Source of the DNA: Acidobacteriota bacterium
Lineage (GTDB): Bacteria > Acidobacteriota > Blastocatellia > Pyrinomonadales > Pyrinomonadaceae
DNA: 13,257 nt
NCBI GenBank assembly: GCA_013813755.1
Contig: JACCRD010000075.1
Span: forward strand, 1-13,257
Reading direction: 5' to 3'
Below, one piece after another: positions 7,011-13,257 of the stretch (positions are counted from its first letter, which is position 1; each line of letters starts with the position of its first letter). The notes under the pieces were generated by a model. That model was not told the DNA's origin. It saw only the letters and a program-made list of their open reading frames with translations, and did no database searches. Position numbers and translations under genes: made by a program.

Positions 7011-9656
7011 ATGAAAATCGAATCAGTCAGAATCATTAACGGAGCGAATGTTTACAGTCATCAGCCGGTAATTGTCGCGCGGCTTGATCTCGAAAAATTA
7101 AAGGGAACAGAGAGCCGGGACGCTGCCGATTTTAATCCGCGACTGCTCGAAAGGCTGCCGGGTTTGCGCAAACATTTCTGCGATGCCGGAAAACCGGGCG
7201 GTTTCGTCCGGCGTCTGCACAACGGAACACATTTCAATCACGTCATCGAACACATTGCAATTGAACTGTTGGCGCAAGCCGGTCTCGCGCCGAGAGACAA
7301 AAAAATTTGCAACAAAGATGAAAGAGACGACTCCCTTGCCGTTATAGAAACAACTGCCGTTGAGACGACGCGCTATCTGATGCCGCTTGCCGCCGATTTT
7401 GCCGATGCGATTATTAAAGAAAAATCGTTTTCTTTTGAAGAAAAAATTACGGAAGCGAAAAATATCGCGTCGGATACCGAACTTGGACCGAGCGGGCAAG
7501 CGATTGTCGGAGCGGCAGAGAAACGCGGCATACCCTGGGCGCGCGAGAACGAATACGGTTTAGTTCAATTAGGCTACGGGAAAAATCTGCATTTCGTACA
7601 GTCGGCGGTCACTGACCAGACCAGCCGCATCGCCGCCGGATTAGCGAGCGATAAAGATGAAACCAAACGACGTTTAGAGAAATTTTCGATTCCTGTGCCG
7701 CTTAGCGAAGTCGTCCTGACCGAAGCCGAAGCCGTCGAAGCGTTAAAATCAATCGGCGCGCCCGTCGCTGTCAAACCGCTCGACGGGCGGCAGGGCAAAG
7801 GCGTGTCCTTAAATCTCTCTACCGCCGATGAAGTCATCAGCGCTTTCCGCGTCGCGCGGGAGTTTTCACGAAAAATTTTAATCGAAGAATTGTTTGAAGG
7901 AAAAAACTATCGCGTTTTGATCGTCGGCGGAAAAATGGTCGCGGCGAGCGAGCGGCTGCCGTGTCATATCGAGGGCGACGGCAGGCATATGATTGCCGAA
8001 CTCATCGAGATTGAAAACAGAAATCTGATGCGCGCCGAAGGTCACGAAAAGCCGCTCACGCCAATAAAAATCACGTCCGTTTTGCTTGCCGCGTTGTTAA
8101 AAGAAGGTTGGATACTCGAAGATGTGCCGGAAGACGGCGAACAAATTACGCTCCGCGCCGGAATGAATCTTTTGACTGGCGGAACTGCCAAAGACGTAAC
8201 GGACGAAGTTCACAAAAGCGTGAAAACTTTGTGCGAAAGAGCGGCGCGCATCATCAACCTGGACATTTGCGGCGTTGACCTCGCGCTGAAAGACATCTCT
8301 GCGCCGGTGCCGAAAAAAAGCGGCGGCATTATCACAATCAACGCCGCGCCGGACTTGCGAATACATTGTTTTCCCGCCGAAGGCAAGCCGCGCGATGTCG
8401 GCGGCGCGATTGTCGAAATGCTTTATCCGAACGACGCACCGAGCCGAATTCCAATCGTCGCCATTACCGGAACTAATGGAAAAACAACCGTTACCAGAAT
8501 GATTTCGCACGTTTTGCTTGAAACCAAATTAAACATCGGCACGACTACGACCGACGGCATTCTGTTTAACGGCGAAAGCATAGTTTTCGGCGATACGACC
8601 GGACCGGCTTCGGCGCGAACGATTTTGGGCGACAAAGCGGTTGACATCGCCGTGCTTGAAACGGCGCGCGGCGGAATTTTGAAACGCGGGTTAGGCTGGG
8701 ATTGGGCGGATGTCGGCGTCGTCACCAACATTACCGAAGACCACATCGGTCAGGATGGCATCGAATCGGTCAAAGATTTGGTGAACATCAAATCTTTGGT
8801 TGCCGAGCGCGTGCGCGAAAACGGAACGCTCGTCTTAAACGCCGACGACCCTGAATCCGCCGGTATAGTCAATCGTCCAGCGGTCATTCAAACGAACAGA
8901 AAAATCGTCTATTTCGCTTTGTCGGAAGAAAATTTCATCGTCAAACCGCATCTTAAAAAAGGCGAAACCGCATATTTTGTCAGAGACAATTGGATTTATG
9001 AAGCAAGCGGCGAGGCACTCACTCGAATTGTCGAAACGACAGCGATTCCGGTGACGATGAACGGCACGGCAGATTTTCAAATTCAAAACGCGATGGCGGC
9101 AATCGCGGCTTCACGCGCTCTGCATTTATCGCCGGAAAAAATTGCAGACGCGCTCGGCAAGTTTCAAGGCGACAAGCATAATCCGGGCAGAAACAATTTA
9201 TATAAAGTCGGTGCGGGCTATGTCTTGGTTGATTATGGTCACAATACCGACGGATTCGCCGCCGTCTGCCGAATGGCGCGCCGTTGGACCGGAAAAACCG
9301 TTACAGCCATCATCGGTCTGCCCGGTGACCGCGACAATCGGATAATCGAAGAAGCGGCGCAGGTCGCCGCGCGCGGCTTTAATCGGGTGATTGTTACCGA
9401 AGAAGTTAATCCCCGCGGTCGCGCTCGCGGCGGAATGGCTGGACTGCTCTGCGGCGCTATCAAACGCGAAAAACCCGGCGCAAACTGCGAAATCATATTC
9501 GACGAAATCGAGGCATTTTCTAAAGCACTCGCCCAAATGCGGAAAGATGAAGTCATTGTAATATTTTACCGGCAGAGGGATTTAATTCTAGAAATTCTTA
9601 CCCGAAACCGAGCGGTTTCGGTTTCGTCTTTTGAAGAAACCATCGGGGTAAACTAA
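7011..9656 (+). CDS. cphA: Cyanophycin synthetase (divergent, full length)
   Basis: An 881-residue ATP-dependent ligase that builds cyanophycin, a poly-Asp backbone with Arg side groups. The three CphA domains are present. The N domain (about 1-160) has GGFVRRLHNGTHFNHVIEHIA. The ATP-grasp G domain (about 160-475; adds Asp) has LGPSGQAIVGAAEKRGIPW, AVKPLDGRQGKGVSLNL, HEKPLTPIKI, LLTGGTAKDVTDEVH and GVDL. The Mur-ligase-like M domain (about 480-881; adds Arg) has P-loop GTNGKTT at 487-493, GTTTTDG, GDTTGPASA, LETARGGILKRGLG, NITEDH, PGRNNL and DYGHN. Oddities: the usual VEVNAAPG of the G domain reads ITINAAPD (441-448), so the expected metal-binding Glu is Thr443; DGNHGRGV reads DGRQGKGV; and the N-domain stretch after residue 95 lacks the usual FEYxEE pattern. 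It may therefore be a CphA-like ligase with altered specificity. There is no clear Shine-Dalgarno sequence before the ATG at 7011. The glycosyltransferase gene follows 41 nt downstream. Confidence 0.9.
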   Translation: MKIESVRIINGANVYSHQPVIVARLDLEKLKGTESRDAADFNPRLLERLPGLRKHFCDAGKPGGFVRRLHNGTHFNHVIEHIAIELLAQAGLAPRDKKICNKDERDDSLAVIETTAVETTRYLMPLAADFADAIIKEKSFSFEEKITEAKNIASDTELGPSGQAIVGAAEKRGIPWARENEYGLVQLGYGKNLHFVQSAVTDQTSRIAAGLASDKDETKRRLEKFSIPVPLSEVVLTEAEAVEALKSIGAPVAVKPLDGRQGKGVSLNLSTADEVISAFRVAREFSRKILIEELFEGKNYRVLIVGGKMVAASERLPCHIEGDGRHMIAELIEIENRNLMRAEGHEKPLTPIKITSVLLAALLKEGWILEDVPEDGEQITLRAGMNLLTGGTAKDVTDEVHKSVKTLCERAARIINLDICGVDLALKDISAPVPKKSGGIITINAAPDLRIHCFPAEGKPRDVGGAIVEMLYPNDAPSRIPIVAITGTNGKTTVTRMISHVLLETKLNIGTTTTDGILFNGESIVFGDTTGPASARTILGDKAVDIAVLETARGGILKRGLGWDWADVGVVTNITEDHIGQDGIESVKDLVNIKSLVAERVRENGTLVLNADDPESAGIVNRPAVIQTNRKIVYFALSEENFIVKPHLKKGETAYFVRDNWIYEASGEALTRIVETTAIPVTMNGTADFQIQNAMAAIAASRALHLSPEKIADALGKFQGDKHNPGRNNLYKVGAGYVLVDYGHNTDGFAAVCRMARRWTGKTVTAIIGLPGDRDNRIIEEAAQVAARGFNRVIVTEEVNPRGRARGGMAGLLCGAIKREKPGANCEIIFDEIEAFSKALAQMRKDEVIVIFYRQRDLILEILTRNRAVSVSSFEETIGVN
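9602..9632 (+). terminator. Terminator-like hairpin inside the 3' end of cphA
   Basis: CCGAAACCG (9602-9610) and CGGTTTCGG (9613-9621) are perfect inverted repeats, giving an 8-bp stem with a GAGC tetraloop. TTTCGTCTTTT follows. The whole structure is inside the coding sequence for the last 18 residues of CphA and about 75-95 nt before the glycosyltransferase ATG. It could partly end transcription between the two genes, but the U-tract is interrupted. Confidence 0.4.
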
Positions 9657-9697
9657 AATGAAAACGCGAGGTATAAACGGCTCTCCAAAGCTGCTGT

Positions 9698-10750
9698 ATG
9701 AAAAGCGTTATTGATGAAAACTCGTTTGAAAGTAATGATCAGACCCAGTTCTGCACGTATCTGTTAACGATTCGACGCTCGCGCTTCGATGCCGCGGAAG
9801 TCGCGGATTTCCGTGAGTATTTCAAATCGCTTGCCGCTGCCGGATGCGAAGTCCTTGTCGTGGACGGTTCGCCGCTCGATGCATTTGCCGAACACGGAAA
9901 AGCGTGGCGAAACGTTTGCCGTCACGAAACGGTTGATTCGCAGTATAAATATCTCAACGGCAAAGTAAACGGAATTCACACGGGCGTCGCGCTCGCCGAA
10001 CACAACCGCATAATTCTCGCCGACGATGATATTCGCTACACACCCAATGACGTGCGCCGAATGGCTGATTTGCTCGAAAATTACGATATAGTGCGCCCGC
10101 AGAATTATTTTCGACCGCTTCCCGTCTGGGCGCGAACCGAAGCGGCGCGGATGCTTATCAACCGCGCCTGGATTGCCGAGGGCGATTATTCGGGAACGCT
10201 CGGCATAACAAAAAACGCGATGCTGCGCGTCGGGCATTACGACGGCGACGTGCTTTTCGACAACGAAGAGATTGTCAGGCACTTTCGGTTAAAAGGCGCG
10301 CGCATCAAATACGCCCGCGATTTTTTCGTTCTCAAGCTGCCGCCGACGTTTGAAAAATGGATTGAACAACGCCCGCGACAGGCTTATGAAGATTTCGTGA
10401 TGCGCGCCAAAACTTTATTCTTCGCGTCGCTGCCAATCGTTTTAGCGCTCACGTGGATGAAAACCGGCTGGCAACTGGCGTTGATTTACGCGGCGGTAAT
10501 TTCGCTCGGCGCGTCTGCTTCTGCCGCGCGCGGATTAACCGACGGAGCCGCGCGGTTTTTTCCGCCGCAGGTCGTTCTTTACGCGCCGCTCTGGCTTGCC
10601 GAGCGATGCGTCAGCACGTATTGGGCTTTTTACTGGTATCTGACGCGCGGCGGCTATCCGTTCGGCGATAAAGTTGTTTCCAAAGGAACGGGGCGAGCAT
10701 GGAGCGAAACGGCTAAATCTTCGGAAGAAAATAACGCCGAAAGCGACTGA
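9698..10750 (+). CDS. Family 2 glycosyltransferase with C-terminal membrane segments
   Basis: A 350-residue GT-A fold glycosyltransferase. The nucleotide-sugar/metal motif RIILADDDIRY includes DDD at 109-111, and FDNEEIVRHFRLKGARI (187-203) occupies the place of the catalytic-base region. The segment WIEQRPRQAYEDF (221-233) resembles the QxxRW region of processive GT2 enzymes. Three hydrophobic stretches follow at about 239-254, 257-275 and 288-305, so the enzyme is probably anchored at the inner face of the cytoplasmic membrane. The C-terminal tail is acidic and polar. The donor and acceptor cannot be read from the sequence. It starts 41 nt after cphA in the same direction, so cotranscription is plausible, although a terminator-like hairpin lies between the two. 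The earlier ATG at 9658 gives only 18 codons in another frame. No Shine-Dalgarno sequence is evident. Its stop codon abuts the stop codon of the convergent DUF1989 gene. Confidence 0.82.
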   Translation: MKSVIDENSFESNDQTQFCTYLLTIRRSRFDAAEVADFREYFKSLAAAGCEVLVVDGSPLDAFAEHGKAWRNVCRHETVDSQYKYLNGKVNGIHTGVALAEHNRIILADDDIRYTPNDVRRMADLLENYDIVRPQNYFRPLPVWARTEAARMLINRAWIAEGDYSGTLGITKNAMLRVGHYDGDVLFDNEEIVRHFRLKGARIKYARDFFVLKLPPTFEKWIEQRPRQAYEDFVMRAKTLFFASLPIVLALTWMKTGWQLALIYAAVISLGASASAARGLTDGAARFFPPQVVLYAPLWLAERCVSTYWAFYWYLTRGGYPFGDKVVSKGTGRAWSETAKSSEENNAESD

Positions 10751-11347
10751 TTAATTCGTTTGGTCGTAAATTTCAACGTCAATCGGTTTGAAACTGTAGT
10801 TGTTCGACATCTCGGCGGAACACGCCGTCACGCCGATTATCAAATCCATTTCGGCGCGGAAAACGATATAATCACCGGCTTTCGACGGCGGCGGGTCAAT
10901 TCGTAACTCGCCCGATTCCTGCACGACGACGTTCATAAAAACATTGAGCGTCGTCGGAATCATATCCGGCGCGATGCCGAACTGCGCTAGATTTGTATGC
11001 AGATTTTCAAAACAACTCGGATGATATTCGTGATTGTTATAAATAATCTTGAAAGTTTCCGGGCTGCACGGCGTCAGCAGAAAATCGTGCCGACCGACCG
11101 TATCTTCAACGATTGAAAGCATCGGGCGGCTGCGGTTTGAATAAAGCACGTTGCCCGTCGTCAGATAAATTTTATTAGCATAATCAATCGTTCGCCCGGA
11201 AGAAAGCCATTCCGCTTTGTCTTCGAGCGCGAACGCCGTCAAATCGGAAACCTGCTCGCCGTGCGGGTCAATGATCTTTAAAAGCTGTCCTTTTTTAATC
11301 GTTAAGCCGATTCCGGTTTGCGGTTCGAGGTGATATTTTTTAATCAT
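10751..11347 (-). CDS. DUF1989 / urea-carboxylase-associated family protein
   Basis: A 198-residue protein of the DUF1989 family (PF09347). Visible family features are IIDPHGEQVSDLTAF (25-39), LTPCSPETF (91-99), the NLAQFGIAPDMIP region with NVFMNV (135-140), and AEMDLIIGVTACSAEMSNNY (165-184). Some DUF1989 proteins are encoded beside urea or guanidine carboxylases, and a two-subunit pair (CgdA/CgdB) hydrolyses carboxyguanidine. Only one subunit is present here and no carboxylase is visible, so that exact role is not established. The gene begins 29 nt after the YqcI/YcgG gene on the same strand, which indicates one transcript. No Shine-Dalgarno sequence is visible before the ATG at 11347. Family assignment is firm; function is inferred from relatives and context only. 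Confidence 0.87.
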   Translation of the reverse strand: MIKKYHLEPQTGIGLTIKKGQLLKIIDPHGEQVSDLTAFALEDKAEWLSSGRTIDYANKIYLTTGNVLYSNRSRPMLSIVEDTVGRHDFLLTPCSPETFKIIYNNHEYHPSCFENLHTNLAQFGIAPDMIPTTLNVFMNVVVQESGELRIDPPPSKAGDYIVFRAEMDLIIGVTACSAEMSNNYSFKPIDVEIYDQTN

Positions 11348-11376
11348 TTAATCTTTGCTACGAAAAACCGTTAAAT

Positions 11377-12174
11377 TTATTTTTCGGTGTTTTTCGTTTC
11401 CCGCATTTGCGCGTGAAACGGACATTTCCAGTTTTCTTCGACGGCGCGACCTGAATATTGTTTTGCTTCGCTCTGCTTGCCGAAATCGCTCAAATTCGGA
11501 TTGAGCGAGCCTTGCAATTTTAAGTCGCGAGCGCGAATCGTCTGCTGCATCCGCTCGAATTGATTTATTTCCCGAAGCCGCTCGAATTGCGCGTGAACGT
11601 TAAAAACCATTGTCGCCCACGGAAACCGCCGGGCGAGACGCGAACTGTTCGGGTGAAGTCCGACGATAAAAAATCCCGTTTCGGCAAAACTAAACGAAAA
11701 ATTCGCGTCTTTCGGATTGCGGCTGACGGTCGCGTCCCAGTCGTAATGAGCGCGGTCGAGTTCGTGCAGATTTTGAAGCTGCGCCCAGAGCGAATTTTCC
11801 CACGTCTGCTCGTCCGCCGATTCCGGTTCGGCGAAACAGGCGACGAAAGTTGCATAATTCGTGCCGAATCTCGCTTGTTCGCGCGCATATTCCCACAAAT
11901 CGTGCGCCAAGCCGCCGTTCGTCTCCGGTGAATTCATTTTCGGATAAAAACCGTAACGATAGAAATTGCCCGTCAAAGCCGCTTTCGCGCCGATGCACGG
12001 GAAATCCGAATCGGCGACGTGCGCCCGAAAACGCTCGTGAACCGTTTCGGCAAGCGGCGAGAGTTTTCGCTCCGGGCGAACTACGCGGACAAGTCTGTCA
12101 TTTTGCCACTCCGCGTAGGAACTGGAAGTTCCGTTATACGGATTTGTTTGAACTTTGGAAACACCTGTTGTCAT
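11377..12174 (-). CDS. YqcI/YcgG family protein, related to haem-dependent N-hydroxylase GntA
   Basis: A 265-residue cytoplasmic protein of the YqcI/YcgG family (PF08892). Key conserved blocks are DFPCIGAKAALTGNFYRYGFY (57-77), VGLHPNSSRLARRFPW (171-186) with FNVHAQFERLRE (191-202), LQGSLNPNLSDFG, EAKQYSGR, and the C-terminal NWKCPFH (248-254). Length is normal for the family. The characterised member GntA is described as a haem-dependent enzyme that N-hydroxylates a guanidino group in guanitoxin biosynthesis, so a guanidino substrate such as arginine or a derivative is a reasonable guess here. The other guanitoxin genes are absent, so guanitoxin itself is not suggested. It is the first gene of an operon with the DUF1989 gene and lies divergent from the iadA remnant. 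The ATG at 12174 is preceded by a weak GCAGGG-type site. Confidence 0.86.
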   Translation of the reverse strand: MTTGVSKVQTNPYNGTSSSYAEWQNDRLVRVVRPERKLSPLAETVHERFRAHVADSDFPCIGAKAALTGNFYRYGFYPKMNSPETNGGLAHDLWEYAREQARFGTNYATFVACFAEPESADEQTWENSLWAQLQNLHELDRAHYDWDATVSRNPKDANFSFSFAETGFFIVGLHPNSSRLARRFPWATMVFNVHAQFERLREINQFERMQQTIRARDLKLQGSLNPNLSDFGKQSEAKQYSGRAVEENWKCPFHAQMRETKNTEK

Positions 12175-12224
12175 AAACCCTGCTTGTTATTACTAAATTA
12201 CAGACACGTCCTTCCGCATCTCAA

Positions 12225-12254
12225 ATAAAATGTATTTGTTTTTGATTTTATCAA
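12225..12254 (-). promoter_or_regulatory. Candidate promoter of the YqcI/YcgG-DUF1989 operon
   Basis: On the minus strand, TTGATA (12249-12254) is followed after 18 nt by TTTTAT (12225-12230). The -35 box is close to consensus and the -10 is poor. Transcription would begin near 12218, about 44 nt before the ATG. An inverted repeat TTTGAT-TTT-ATCAAA (12241-12255) overlaps the -35 box and could be a regulator site. Confidence 0.33.
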
Positions 12255-12357
12255 ATTTTTTCAAAGATAAGTATGACGCCGCACATAACTTTTTATTCAT
12301 TCATTGAGTAACATAAGCGATTAGAGAAAATTATTTCGCATAAGTTAAATTAATTAC

Positions 12358-12627
12358 GTGCTGACACTAATCGAAAACGGAGAAATCTACGCGACCGAAT
12401 TTTCCGGGTAAAATTCTATTCTGCTTGGCGCGGGCAAAATTCTAAAGATAGGCGAAATCAGTCGCCAGGCAATCGAATCGCTGCACATCGCGCTCGACGT
12501 AGTAGACGCGGCTGACTTGCATTGTTACGCCCGGATTTATTGATTCGCACGAACATCTTTTGGACAGAAGCGGCGAAAAAAGTTTTGCCGCGCAAACGCC
12601 GGAAATTTATCCGTTGAATACCGCAAA
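12358..12627 (+). pseudogene. iadA: Isoaspartyl dipeptidase (iadA) remnant
   Basis: This is the N-terminal part of a beta-aspartyl (isoaspartyl) dipeptidase of the amidohydrolase superfamily, the enzyme that splits the beta-Asp-Arg released by cyanophycinase. From GTG at 12358 the frame reads VLTLIENGEIYATEFSG, is cut by TAA at 12409-12411, then continues ILLGAGKILKIGEISRQ and ALDVVDA to about 12510. A one-base shift (between 12511 and 12518) moves into the frame CIVTPGFIDSHEHLLD, GEKSFAAQTPEIYPLN, which carries the family's metal-binding HxH in PGFIDxHEH. The similarity ends near 12620, just before a hairpin, so about 85 of roughly 390 residues remain. Three independent lesions (stop, frameshift, truncation), plus a GTG where ATG is expected, show that it is dead. 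It is convergent with cphB and divergent from the YqcI/YcgG operon, 183 bp away. Confidence 0.85.
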
Positions 12628-12632
12628 GATAA

Positions 12633-12671
12633 AAAACGAAAGCCAACAGTCTCAAAGTTGGCTTTCGTTTT
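12633..12671. terminator. Strong bidirectional terminator, 3' of cphB
   Basis: AAAACGAAAGCCAAC (12633-12647) and GTTGGCTTTCGTTTT (12657-12671) form a perfect 15-bp stem with a 9-nt loop. T-runs follow in both directions. It lies about 60 nt beyond the cyanophycinase stop, so it is its natural transcription end. In the plus direction it directly follows the truncated iadA remnant. Confidence 0.9.
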
Positions 12672-12733
12672 CGAGAAAAATTAAAAATCACAAAAACCGG
12701 AAAAGCTAATAACTCAGCTTACAACAATAAAAG

Positions 12734-13257
12734 TTACTTTTTCTCGGTTTTCTCGTTTTCATTCAAGCTCGCCGCTTTCACTTTTTGCGACGCTTGTCTG
12801 GGAACGATCATCTGCCGCTTTTTAAGGTCGAATTTATAACGGTTCGGCAGGACGTGAATTTTCACGTCGGCGAGCGCGATGCTCTGACCTTTTTCGACAA
12901 ACGGCACGTCCGTATAAGTCATCGCGCCGCCGTCGATGACCGTTACCGCGCCTTCGCCAATAACTTCGAATTGATTTTTGTTGATGACCATCGCCGTATT
13001 TTCGTCAATGCCGAAGCCGATGTCCTGCGGAAAATGCGCGACTGCCGCGAGCAGTCGTCCGTGCCGCCCACGCTGCGAAAAATGCGTGTCAATCATGCAG
13101 CCGACGATCAAATCCGTTCCCGGCGCCATTTCGACGCTGCCGACACGCGCATTTTCGTCCGATTTGCCCGTGACAATCATCGAGTTACCCATCATTGCCG
13201 CGCCCGCGCTCGTCCCGGCGACGATAATGCCGCTTTCGCAAGCCTCCATAATCGCGT
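12734..13257 (-). CDS. cphB: Cyanophycinase, 3' part (runs off the right edge)
   Basis: About 173 C-terminal residues of a peptidase family S51 enzyme that cuts cyanophycin into beta-Asp-Arg dipeptides. The nucleophile motif IVAGTSAGAAMM contains the catalytic Ser. Also present are VGCMIDTHFSQRGRHGRLL and GIGxDENTA-type FGIDENTAMVI, both characteristic of cyanophycinases and their substrate-binding site. The frame stays open upstream of the first visible ATG (13249) to the window end, so that ATG is internal and about 100 N-terminal residues lie outside. The C-terminus carries a Lys/Glu-rich tail of about 25 residues beyond the usual RFDL end. It is probably cytoplasmic in role, but the signal-peptide region is not visible. 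A strong terminator follows. Alternative S51 members (dipeptidase E) are less likely because of the DTHFxxRxRxGRL block. Confidence 0.92.
   Translation of the reverse strand, partial: AIMEACESGIIVAGTSAGAAMMGNSMIVTGKSDENARVGSVEMAPGTDLIVGCMIDTHFSQRGRHGRLLAAVAHFPQDIGFGIDENTAMVINKNQFEVIGEGAVTVIDGGAMTYTDVPFVEKGQSIALADVKIHVLPNRYKFDLKKRQMIVPRQASQKVKAASLNENEKTEKK

Noticed and set aside
12241..12255. FNR/CRP-like box TTTGAT-TTT-ATCAAA upstream of the haem protein gene
   Set aside because: The half-sites fit, but the spacer is 3 nt instead of the 4 required for TTGAT-N4-ATCAA, so I do not call it an FNR site.
12458..12691. 77-codon minus-strand open frame between the YqcI/YcgG gene and cphB
   Set aside because: It lies antisense to the iadA remnant and crosses the strong terminator hairpin. 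Its basic, low-complexity sequence looks like a shadow frame.

Overview
The window is a stretch of bacterial chromosome of medium GC content with tightly packed genes on both strands. The gene families present (type I glutamine synthetase, cyanophycin synthetase and cyanophycinase, DUF1989, YqcI/YcgG, a long lipoprotein lytic transglycosylase) and the style of the proteins suggest a Gram-negative soil or heterotrophic bacterium, most likely an acidobacterium of the Blastocatellia/Pyrinomonadales type. That placement is inference, because no rRNA or marker gene is present.

Left part (1-6410), mostly housekeeping: a PYROXD2/phytoene-desaturase-like FAD oxidoreductase (minus) lies downstream of glnA (minus) and is separated from it by a clear terminator. 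glnA has a good ribosome binding site and a plausible sigma-70 promoter. A 16-bp perfect palindrome lies between glnA and the divergent gene for a TPR-type lytic transglycosylase lipoprotein. A small MaoC/PhaJ-like (R)-hydratase gene follows, with a TATAAT box so close to its ATG that the transcript is probably leaderless.

Middle and right part (6411-13257), a nitrogen-storage neighbourhood: an apparent gene-free gap holds the decayed N-terminal third of a LacI-family regulator. It is followed by a full-length but divergent cyanophycin synthetase (cphA) and a membrane-anchored family-2 glycosyltransferase. On the opposite strand lies a two-gene operon of a YqcI/YcgG (GntA-type) haem protein family member and a DUF1989 protein. 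Next comes a previously hidden fragment of isoaspartyl dipeptidase (iadA), broken by a stop codon, a frameshift and truncation. Last is the 3' part of cyanophycinase (cphB), which runs off the right edge.

Together the genes describe the cyanophycin cycle: synthesis from Asp and Arg (CphA), cleavage to beta-Asp-Arg (CphB), and the dipeptide-splitting step (IadA), which is dead at this locus. The intact YqcI/DUF1989 pair belongs to families linked to guanidino-group chemistry. It sits between the synthetic and degradative genes and may handle arginine or guanidine released from the polymer; this is the most interesting hypothesis in the window. The two decayed genes suggest the locus has lost its local regulator and its dipeptidase.
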